Source: Methanobacteriota archaeon
GTDB lineage: Archaea > Methanobacteriota > Methanobacteria > Methanobacteriales > Methanobacteriaceae
Assembly: GCA_023434825.1 (NCBI GenBank)
Contig: JAEYSH010000236.1
Location: forward strand, 1 to 11,697
Direction: 5' to 3'
DNA: 11,697 bases
Each line of letters begins with the position of its first letter. The first letter of the stretch is position 1. Under the pieces are notes generated by a model. It saw only the letters and a list, made by a program, of their open reading frames with translations, was not told the DNA's origin and searched no databases. Positions 6,636 to 11,697 of the stretch are shown piece by piece. The position numbers were made by a program, and so were the translations under genes.

Positions 6636-7378
6636 AACCTTTTTTCAATACATTCAACTACAGTTATATGCATAGCATCTCTTATTGTTGGAGAATCCAT
6701 TTCATTCAATCTTTTTTCAATTTCACCCCTAACATAATCTCGTTTATTTTCATCGGCTCTTCCTCTTTTAAGTATATTATCTACAATATCCATTAACTGA
6801 TCTACAGGTAAATTAGGTGCCTTAATTCGGTATAATCTAGTTAATATAGCTTCATCTACCAAATCTTCTCTATTAGTTGTGGCAAATATGATAGTATTAT
6901 TTGGATTTAAACGATCTAATTCATGGAAGAGGATGGAATTTATTGAATAATGCCATTCTTTAGCTAAATCTGTCCCCCTAGTAAGCATTAAGCTTTCAAT
7001 ATCATCAAACAAAATTATGGTTTTTGAATTACTATTTTCATCATTTATACGGCTGAAAATACCTTTTAATTTTTTTTCTGCTTCTCCCCATTTAGGAGCA
7101 GCTATGGAAGCACCATCTAATAATAAGAAATCTACATCACCTAACCTTCTATGTAATTTTCTTGCGACTTGCTTGACCAGTTCAGTTTTTCCTGTTCCAG
7201 GCTCACCAATTAATATAAAACCTTTAAATGGAGGATTATCCATTATAAGGTTCCCTTTTAGAAAGTATTCGCAAGTATTCATTACTATATTTTCAATTTC
7301 AACTAATTGAGGTAATAAATTTACCTCTGCTATTTGATCTCCTTTTATAGGAGTTAATTCATCATTTGAATTACTCAT
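6623..7378 (-). CDS. Classical AAA ATPase (251 aa)
   Basis: A single AAA module almost fills the protein. It has Walker A GEPGTGKTE (58-66), a pore-loop-like KWGEAEKKL (97-105, resembling the GESE region of classical AAA unfoldases), Walker B IILFDDIESL (121-130), sensor 1 ATTNRED (166-172), and an arginine at 181 in the ILTRLYRIKAPN segment placed like an arginine finger. The lid is present (about 190-245). The residue after the Walker B aspartate is aspartate rather than the usual glutamate, which might slow hydrolysis. There is no separate substrate-binding N-domain, so it probably works as a hexamer that remodels the neighbouring proteins. The ATG at 7378 overlaps the end of the 285-aa gene by 8 bases, and AGGGAGAG lies just upstream. 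The AAA assignment is firm; its target is inferred only from the operon. Confidence 0.9.
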   Translation of the reverse strand: MSNSNDELTPIKGDQIAEVNLLPQLVEIENIVMNTCEYFLKGNLIMDNPPFKGFILIGEPGTGKTELVKQVARKLHRRLGDVDFLLLDGASIAAPKWGEAEKKLKGIFSRINDENSNSKTIILFDDIESLMLTRGTDLAKEWHYSINSILFHELDRLNPNNTIIFATTNREDLVDEAILTRLYRIKAPNLPVDQLMDIVDNILKRGRADENKRDYVRGEIEKRLNEMDSPTIRDAMHITVVECIEKRLWSS

Positions 7379-8228
7379 ATGATCTCTCCCTAACTCTTTC
7401 TCTTATTCTTTCCATTTCTATAATTATATAGTCTTCAAATACAAATTCAATACTTCTACCATCTAGATTCATATCTTTTATTAATTCATTAGTAAATCTA
7501 CCATCGATGGTTTGTAATGATCTTATAATTCTGTTTCTTGTACTTGAGGGTATTTTTCTTTTTGAAAAGAATGATATTAAATCTTCATCTGTGAATTTAT
7601 CTTGATTTTTATATGCTGTTAGCCAAAGGAACATTATTATAGTCCATAAAGTTTTTGGACGTTGTTTGTAAGGTAATTTTAATATATCATCATCATTTTT
7701 TAGTTCTGCAACTAGTTTTAGTAGATAAAGAATTACATAACCTATATAAATGTGGGCTAATCTCCTCTTTCTTAGCTCATTTAAGGCTTCTCCTGTTTGA
7801 TATTGGTTTGAAAGGTTTTTTAATTTAGGTGTAAAGTTCAATATCCGTCTATATTCTTCTATTTCTACTTTAATTAAACCGATTTCTTCAAAAACTATAA
7901 ATGCATCATTCCATGATTTAGTAGTTCTTATCTCCCTGTTCAATTCATCTTCTGTTATTTCCAAGGATCCATCTAATGCTTTAGAAACTAAAAGCTCACT
8001 TAATTTGGTAAAAATACTAACTTGAGGATTATCACCTATAACAAACGAAAGATCAGCTAGTAATTTTAAGTTAGGACTTATTGCTGGATCAATAGATTCT
8101 GAAGGGTTTAAAGAATCTTTTAAATCATTATAGACTTCTATTACTAATGGTGAGAATTTTTTACAATCTTTACATATAAAAGGGATTTCATCAGTTTTTT
8201 TTTCATTCCCACATTTAATACATATCAT
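7371..8228 (-). CDS. Zinc-ribbon/winged-helix protein with Arg-Glu-rich tail, first gene of the operon
   Basis: The 285-residue protein starts with a zinc ribbon, C3-x2-C6 and C19-x2-C22. A winged-helix-like region spans about 75-135 (ITEDELNREI, then GLIKVEIEEYRRILNFTPKL). A hydrophobic helical stretch with GYVILYLLKLVAEL (about 163-176) and WTIIMFLWLTAY (about 195-206) follows; this looks more like buried helices than membrane segments. A second helix-turn-helix-like region (about 209-270) comes next, and the tail is MERIRERVRERSYE. The order of parts and the tail match the 275-aa last gene, so I take them as diverged paralogs. The ATG at 8228 has AGAAGGT (8240-8234) 5 bases upstream and a TATA box about 37 bases away, so it heads the operon and a leader of about 10-16 bases is expected. 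It could bind DNA within the complex, repress its own promoter, or both. Confidence 0.8.
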   Translation of the reverse strand: MICIKCGNEKKTDEIPFICKDCKKFSPLVIEVYNDLKDSLNPSESIDPAISPNLKLLADLSFVIGDNPQVSIFTKLSELLVSKALDGSLEITEDELNREIRTTKSWNDAFIVFEEIGLIKVEIEEYRRILNFTPKLKNLSNQYQTGEALNELRKRRLAHIYIGYVILYLLKLVAELKNDDDILKLPYKQRPKTLWTIIMFLWLTAYKNQDKFTDEDLISFFSKRKIPSSTRNRIIRSLQTIDGRFTNELIKDMNLDGRSIEFVFEDYIIIEMERIRERVRERSYE

Positions 8229-8264
8229 TTTTTACCTTCTCTATTGTTATTAAGTGAATAAATG

Positions 8265-8272
8265 ATATATAA
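8265..8272 (-). promoter_or_regulatory. TATA box for the six-gene operon
   Basis: TTATATAT on the minus strand lies 37 bases before the ATG of the 285-aa gene. This fits an archaeal start site near 8240-8244 and a short leader carrying the AGAAGGT ribosome site. Confidence 0.5.
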
Positions 8273-8459
8273 TACATACTATTTAATACTTACCATTTAC
8301 AACTTAAAACAAAATAATATTATTAAATATCACTTAATTTTATGAAATATAATAAAAAAATTTTATTTTATTTTCACTAATTAAATCCTATAATTTCTCT
8401 ATATTTCCATTATTTAAAAATTAATTTTATTATTTACTATTTTTATGTAATAGAAAGAA

Positions 8460-8467
8460 TTATATAA
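8460..8467 (+). promoter_or_regulatory. TATA box for the DUF1232 gene
   Basis: TTATATAA is preceded by the purine-rich, BRE-like AGAAAGAA. It lies 73 bases before the ATG, so a start near 8487 and a leader of about 45 bases are expected. AGGGGGAT (8522-8529) is the ribosome site, 3 bases before the ATG. Confidence 0.5.
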
Positions 8468-8532
8468 AATTAAAAAAAATAATTGATTATTCTATTAAAT
8501 TATTATTAAACATCATGAATTAGGGGGATTAA

Positions 8533-8958
8533 ATGAAAAGTAAATTTAAAAATTTCAGTGATGTTATGAGAGAGAATATATGCTCATATGAGGGAAAATA
8601 CGATGGATTCATTGATTATTGTCCGGATTTATTTAAATTATTAACGGATATTCTTGATGATGAAAATATTGACTCAGAGATGCGTTTAGAGATTTGTGCC
8701 GCCATTGCTTATTTTGTTGTTCCTTTAGATGTTATCCCAGAACAGATATATGGTCCAATTGGGTATATAGATGATATTTTTCTATGTTGCTATGTGATAA
8801 ACTATATTGTGGAATCATTAGGTTGGGAAAGAGTTAATGAATTATGGCAATGTGATAAAGATCTTCAAGAAGTTTTAGATGAGTGTTATTCAAAATCTAT
8901 AGCGATGTTGGGCGGGAAAACCAATGACATATTGGTTTATGTTGGACTTAAATCGTGA
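8533..8958 (+). CDS. DUF1232 (YkvA-like) domain protein
   Basis: The 141-residue protein contains the DUF1232 core: AAIAYFVVPLDVIPEQ (56-71) followed by GPIGYIDDIFLCCYVINYI (74-92). The P-x-D-x-IP and GYxDD elements are the hallmark of this family. Its helices are hydrophobic and may associate with membranes, but its biochemical role is not established. The N-terminus (1-50) is polar and helical; the C-terminus contains extra cysteines with no obvious metal-site pattern. The ATG is well supported by AGGGGGAT 3 bases upstream and a TATA box. It diverges from the six-gene operon and shares its promoter region, which could mean common control or simple adjacency. YkvA-like proteins do turn up next to defence genes, but a role here is inference. 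Confidence 0.82.
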   Translation: MKSKFKNFSDVMRENICSYEGKYDGFIDYCPDLFKLLTDILDDENIDSEMRLEICAAIAYFVVPLDVIPEQIYGPIGYIDDIFLCCYVINYIVESLGWERVNELWQCDKDLQEVLDECYSKSIAMLGGKTNDILVYVGLKS

Positions 8959-8989
8959 AGTGGTAATTTCTGGAAGTGATTAATTATTG

Positions 8990-9018
8990 AAAGAAATTTT
9001 ATAATCAATTTTCTTTTT
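8990..9018 (+). terminator. Possible terminator after the DUF1232 gene
   Basis: AAAGAAA (8990-8996) can pair with TTTCTTT (9010-9016), and the right arm lies in the T-rich run TTTTCTTTTT (9009-9018). Archaeal termination relies mainly on such U-tracts. The stem is A-T rich and weak, so the T-run is the main evidence. Confidence 0.35.
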
Positions 9019-9163
9019 ACAATAAATTACTATGAAAAATTGCTATTTTAATCTGTTCTTTAACTATAGTTCTTAAGACCACTTTTATAAATAAAAACCT
9101 TCTTCCCATTTTTTCAGGCGTTAAAGGAAACGCTCTCAAGGGGGTATTTTCATTTTCAAACAT
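9017..9163 (-). CDS. Possible 48-aa ORF of unknown function
   Basis: An ATG at 9163 opens 48 codons ending in TAA at 9019-9017. The product begins MFENENTPLRAFPLTPEKMG and continues with a basic, hydrophobic helix-like stretch around FLFIKVVLRTIVKE. The proline-rich, well-mixed composition is more protein-like than random AT-rich sequence, and the DNA is less AT-rich than its surroundings. Against it, no proper ribosome site is seen (only a weak TGTGAAA), and it lies in a relic-bearing gap. It may be a small gene, the truncated N-terminus of a lost gene, or chance. Confidence 0.3.
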   Translation of the reverse strand: MFENENTPLRAFPLTPEKMGRRFLFIKVVLRTIVKEQIKIAIFHSNLL

Positions 9164-9367
9164 TTTAATATTTCACATTTATTAACTAGATAAAAAGAAA
9201 GCATAGGCCCCTTCAGTTTTTAAATAGCATCTTTATAATTAGGTATTTTGTACACTAAGACAAAATTAGTTGATATATGTAGAGTTATGGATAGAAAAAA
9301 TAATTTAAATACCCAATTAAAAAATATTCTAATTTTTACTCAATCTATTTAATAATTTCTTTTAATT

Positions 9368-9499
9368 TCACTCGAAATTTCTTGTAATACCCATACAATT
9401 TAAAACAATTAACTTCTTCCTTGTCCTTGCCATTGCAGTATAAAACCGTTGAATCCAGATTCTCATCTCCCTTCCCCAAGCCGGAATTAGCATTATCAT
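9368..9499 (-). pseudogene. Relic of a UvrD/REP-type helicase C-terminus
   Basis: On the minus strand this frame ends at a TGA (9370-9368) and encodes RFYTAMARTRKKLIVL near its end. That resembles helicase motif VI of UvrD/REP enzymes (R-x-FYVAMTRAR-x-x-L), where the arginine contacts ATP. Only about 44 codons are open, and no other helicase motif precedes it. It directly follows, on the same strand, the relic start of the PAPS-reductase-like gene, so the two look like the outer ends of two neighbouring genes left after an internal deletion. The motif match is by eye and short, hence moderate confidence. Confidence 0.5.
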
Positions 9500-9506
9500 T
9501 AATTTC

Positions 9507-9542
9507 TTATATTAGCTCTAATGAATCACTTTCTTTATACAT
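9507..9542 (-). pseudogene. Relic of the start of a second PAPS-reductase-like gene
   Basis: The ATG at 9542 opens MYKESDSLELI and then meets a TAA. The intact gene at 1912 starts MYKKESDSLGTLIEL, so the first codons are clearly homologous, with one codon deleted and then divergence. The preceding ribosome site, GGAGGAGGTAG, is closer to consensus than in the intact copy. No PP-loop or cysteine motif survives, so no functional protein can be made. Confidence 0.7.
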
Positions 9543-9605
9543 ACTACCTCCTCCAAGGATTATTAAATCAAATAACTATTAAATAATTCAAATATAAATT
9601 GTTTT
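9518..9605 (-). repeat. Right copy of the inverted repeat: promoter plus start of the PAPS-reductase-like gene
   Basis: Read on the minus strand, this block matches 1848-1939 almost base for base: TATA box (9591-9598), spacer, CCTTGGA-x-GAGGTAGT ribosome-site region, ATG and first codons. Homology stops just after the codon for the leucine of ESDSL. Upstream of the TATA box I see no continued match to 1673-1847. Confidence 0.8.
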
Positions 9606-9730
9606 CAATACTTTTTATTAATATATCAATTTGATGTTAAGACTATTAATTTTACTAATTACTAAAATATTTTCATAAAAATGAGCTTAAATAGATATAC
9701 TGACAATTATAATAGATTTATTTAATTATA

Positions 9731-9762
9731 TTAAGAAAACTTGAAAAATAAATATAAACAAA
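9731..9762 (-). terminator. Possible U-rich terminator of the right-hand helicase gene
   Basis: Directly after the TAA stop (9765-9763) the minus strand reads TTTGTTTATATTTATTTTTC, then AAGTTTTCTTAA. Such U-rich runs are typical of archaeal 3' ends. The region is AT-rich throughout, so specificity is low. Confidence 0.3.
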
Positions 9763-11697
9763 TTAATGTTTAGAGAAATCTATCATTCCATTAGCCATCT
9801 CTTCTAAATCTCCTTGATTAATAAGTTCTTGAATTATTGTGTTTATTTTTTTGTTAGTTGGTTCTCGAATAACTTTAATACCGAATAACTTAGCTACTTG
9901 TCTAACTAGTTCCTCTTGTGGAGTAGAAAATTGATTTTCAATAACCATTTTTACAGCTTTAACTATTTCTTCTTTACAGATTAAACTAATATTTGCAGGG
10001 GGATCCTTACTACGTCTTCTTATATTAATTTCCATATCAGCGTAGAACAAGAAATCATCTTTTATTATTATTGGCCCCTTAGTAGAATATTTTATTGCAT
10101 CATCTAACTTTTTTTGAATTCTAGATCCTGTTCTTTTTAGGCCCCATAATATACGAATACGTCTTTTTACTTCATCATAATGAACTGGCCCTTCTACTTT
10201 AACAATACCAATAACTATTTCTGCTAATTTTTTAGTTGGCATCTCATTTAAATCCTTAGTTGTTTTAATTCTGTTTGATGAATATATATTATAATCTATG
10301 ACCTTATCTTCAAGTGATTTTGATTTAATTACTTTTGAAGATCTTATTTTTTTTAGAAACTTTCTCATATTCTTTATCTTAAAATTAGAATCTATAATTT
10401 CTCCAGAAGTTATTTCACCATTTTTAGCTCTTTCTATAGCATCCAATAATCTTCTTTGACTTTCAGACCTATTTCTATACCAGTCTATAGACCAAATTCT
10501 ATAAACTTTCCAGCCTAGACCTTCTAAAACTTGATGTCTAAGTCTATCTCTATCTCTGGCCACTGGAGAACTGTGATACATTGCTCCATCACATTCGATC
10601 CCTAAGAAATATTTTCCTTGATGATCATCATCAACAATTGCTAGATCTATTCTAAAACCAGCACATCCAACTTGACTGTGTACTTGATAACCTTTATTTT
10701 GTAAGAATTTGCAGACAGAATCTTCAAATGGTGATTCTGTTTCTTCTCTCACTTCATAGACACTTTCTAAGCTTCCTGTTTCTGCATATTCTAAAAATAC
10801 TTTAAGAGCTTTAAGACCATATCGAGCATTTGGTTTTATTGGAATATCTCTCGATGTAAAATTAGAGAAAACAATACATTTCTCTTTAGCACGTGTAATT
10901 AATACATTCAAACGCCTTTCTCCACCATCATTATTAAGTGGGCCAAAATTAAGGTGTAATTTCCTATTTGAATCAAATCCATAGCCCACACTTATAAAAA
11001 TAACATCTCTCTCATCACCTTGTATTGTTTCAAGATTTTTTACAAAGAATGGCTCTGAATGGGCTTTACTAAAGAATTTCTCCATTTTTGGGTTTAATTT
11101 AAGTTGTAGTTCTAATTCTTCTAAAATAGCATTTTGTTGCTTAATATTAAATGTGGCAACGCCCAGACTTTTATTATTTCCATATTTTTGGTAATGTTCA
11201 AAGGCAGCTTTTATAACGGCTTTTGCTTCTTGACGGTTTGTAGTACTTCTACCTCTATCATATACAGTATCAGGTAAATATTCAAATTTCAGCCCTAAAT
11301 CTTTAGATTCATGGGAGGGTGAGGGATAAATAAGTAAATCATTTCCATAAAATTCTTGATTGGATACTGCTATTAAAGATTCGTGACGGCTTCTATAGTG
11401 CCATCTTAGCATCTTTGTAGGGAAGCTACGTTTACATAAATGTAATATGCTTTCCATGTCAACAAGTGCACTTGATTCATAATCGGTTTCTTCATCCCTA
11501 TCCACTAATACATCAAAGAAAGATGTAGGAGGTAATTGTTTTGTATCTCCCATAATAACTGCTTTTTCTGCTCTTAAAAGAGATCCAAGAGCATCTTCAG
11601 GTTTTACCTGACTAGCTTCATCAAATATAACATAATCGAATCTTAAATTCTTAATTGCTTGAGGATCTAAATATTGGGCAACTGAAAGAGGACTCAT
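9763..11697 (-). CDS. SF1 helicase with Vsr/DUF559-like nuclease and DUF3320-like tail (N-terminus cut by right edge)
   Basis: The visible 644 residues are the C-terminal part; the methionine at the edge is internal, since family members carry an N-terminal region (often DUF4011) and motif I before this point. Helicase motifs seen: II VIFDEASQ (23-30), III GDTKQLPPT (50-58), a WHYRSRHESL block (99-108), V ETIQGDERDVIF (223-234) and VI LNVLITRAKEK (263-273). Next is a PD-(D/E)xK nuclease domain (about 324-408) with FRIDLAIVD (348-356) and FLGIECDGAMYH (364-375), the D...ExD catalytic set of the Vsr/DUF559/MTES_1575 type. Residues about 480-640 resemble DUF3320, with winged-helix-like parts. 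This architecture is known from defence islands and is thought to unwind and cut foreign DNA. It lies tail-to-tail with the DUF1232 gene across the relic region. Confidence 0.9.
   Translation of the reverse strand: MSPLSVAQYLDPQAIKNLRFDYVIFDEASQVKPEDALGSLLRAEKAVIMGDTKQLPPTSFFDVLVDRDEETDYESSALVDMESILHLCKRSFPTKMLRWHYRSRHESLIAVSNQEFYGNDLLIYPSPSHESKDLGLKFEYLPDTVYDRGRSTTNRQEAKAVIKAAFEHYQKYGNNKSLGVATFNIKQQNAILEELELQLKLNPKMEKFFSKAHSEPFFVKNLETIQGDERDVIFISVGYGFDSNRKLHLNFGPLNNDGGERRLNVLITRAKEKCIVFSNFTSRDIPIKPNARYGLKALKVFLEYAETGSLESVYEVREETESPFEDSVCKFLQNKGYQVHSQVGCAGFRIDLAIVDDDHQGKYFLGIECDGAMYHSSPVARDRDRLRHQVLEGLGWKVYRIWSIDWYRNRSESQRRLLDAIERAKNGEITSGEIIDSNFKIKNMRKFLKKIRSSKVIKSKSLEDKVIDYNIYSSNRIKTTKDLNEMPTKKLAEIVIGIVKVEGPVHYDEVKRRIRILWGLKRTGSRIQKKLDDAIKYSTKGPIIIKDDFLFYADMEINIRRRSKDPPANISLICKEEIVKAVKMVIENQFSTPQEELVRQVAKLFGIKVIREPTNKKINTIIQELINQGDLEEMANGMIDFSKH

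Larger units (their letters stand above)
8229..8532. promoter_or_regulatory. Divergent promoter region between the operon and the DUF1232 gene
   Basis: These 304 bases are almost entirely A and T and contain no credible gene. They hold the operon promoter on the left and the DUF1232 promoter on the right. In the middle lies the perfect palindrome AATAATATTATT (8313-8324), part of AAAATAATATTATTAA, which matches 14 of 16 positions of the palindrome upstream of the PAPS-reductase-like gene (1792-1807). A shared regulator is possible, but base composition alone could produce this. Confidence 0.5.
8959..9762. other. 804-base stretch without an intact gene; holds relics and one doubtful small ORF
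   Basis: In order it contains a T-rich terminator-like site (9009-9018); a 48-codon minus-strand ORF that may or may not be real (9017-9163); an AT-rich stretch in which I see nothing convincing (about 9164-9367); a helicase C-terminus relic (9368-9499); a relic of the start and promoter of the PAPS-reductase-like gene (9507-9605); and the AT-rich 3' flank of the right-hand helicase gene (9606-9762). The relics suggest that this is a recombination or deletion junction. Confidence 0.65.

Noticed and set aside
3355..7310. Other short plus-strand ORFs (3355-3573, 3919-4125, 6037-6222, 7017-7310) antisense to the operon
   Set aside because: All are shadows of well-supported minus-strand genes, with no independent motifs.
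7853..7890. Hydrophobic stretches of the 285-aa zinc-ribbon protein as membrane segments
   Set aside because: They are short, interrupted by charged residues and lie between predicted winged-helix regions, so buried helices of a soluble fold are more likely.
1912..8228. A Dnd or Ssp DNA phosphorothioation cluster (PAPS-reductase-like gene plus SMC-like ATPase as DndC and DndD)
   Set aside because: No cysteine desulfurase, DndB or recognisable DndE is present, the two genes are convergent rather than co-transcribed, and the PP-loop protein carries a methanogen-type ferredoxin tail.
3042..8228. A Wadjet/Mks-type condensin operon
   Set aside because: No kleisin-like or topoisomerase VI-like (JetD) subunit is seen, and the SMC-like protein carries a Rad50-type CPLC hook. 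The AAA ATPase and repeat protein have no counterpart there.
9118..9133. Hairpin GCGTT-loop-AACGC as a riboswitch or small RNA
   Set aside because: The stem is only 5 base pairs, no known riboswitch core surrounds it, and it falls inside the possible 48-codon ORF.
9240..9366. Plus-strand frame through 9277-9354 with a short peptide start (MDRKNN...)
   Set aside because: Only about 21 codons from its ATG, lysine/asparagine-rich as expected for AT-rich noise, and no ribosome site.
1..11697. CRISPR arrays, tRNA or rRNA genes, intact insertion sequences
   Set aside because: No regularly spaced repeats, no GC-rich structured RNA islands, and no transposase or integrase motifs were seen on either strand.

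Overview
The window looks like a defence-type accessory island of a methanogenic archaeon, most likely Methanobacteriales (Methanobrevibacter, Methanobacterium or Methanosphaera). The grounds are very AT-rich DNA, archaeal TATA boxes, Shine-Dalgarno sites of the GAGGTGAT type, and a PAPS-reductase-family protein with a C-terminal ferredoxin domain, an architecture common in methanogens. The order is inferred from these traits, not from a marker gene.

Layout, left to right. At the left edge, on the minus strand, lies a 70-codon fragment of a UvrD/REP-type helicase N-terminus. A second, separately started helicase N-terminus follows it at once and leaves the window. A DUF262-HNH nuclease gene reads away from it (+, 317-1672), followed by a PP-loop/PAPS-reductase-family gene with a ferredoxin tail (+, 1912-3045). 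The stop codon of the latter overlaps that of a convergent minus-strand operon.

That operon (3042-8228) is the most interesting part. Transcribed from right to left it encodes a zinc-ribbon/winged-helix protein (285 aa), a classical AAA ATPase (251 aa), a protein made of two tandem copies of one unrecognised domain (233 aa), a very small protein (40 aa), an SMC/Rad50-like ATPase with a CPLC zinc-hook motif (646 aa), and a second zinc-ribbon protein (275 aa). The first and last proteins look like diverged paralogs. The genes overlap or nearly touch at every junction, so they are probably translated in a coupled way and act together. I recognise no named system with this composition. The parts suggest an ATP-driven DNA-binding or DNA-loading complex, but no nuclease motif is visible inside the operon.

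A DUF1232 gene (+, 8533-8958) diverges from the operon across a 304-base AT-rich promoter region. The next 804 bases hold no full gene but do contain relics: an inverted copy of the promoter and first codons of the PAPS-reductase-like gene, joined to what looks like the last part of a UvrD-type helicase, plus one possible 48-aa ORF. The right end (minus strand, 9763 to the edge) is the C-terminal 644 residues of a large SF1 helicase with a PD-(D/E)xK (Vsr/DUF559-like) nuclease domain and a DUF3320-like tail, a known defence-associated architecture.

Taken together, there are nuclease and helicase genes at both ends, duplicated and broken helicase and PAPS-reductase pieces, and a compact unrecognised six-gene operon in the middle. 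No RNA genes, CRISPR arrays or intact insertion sequences were seen.
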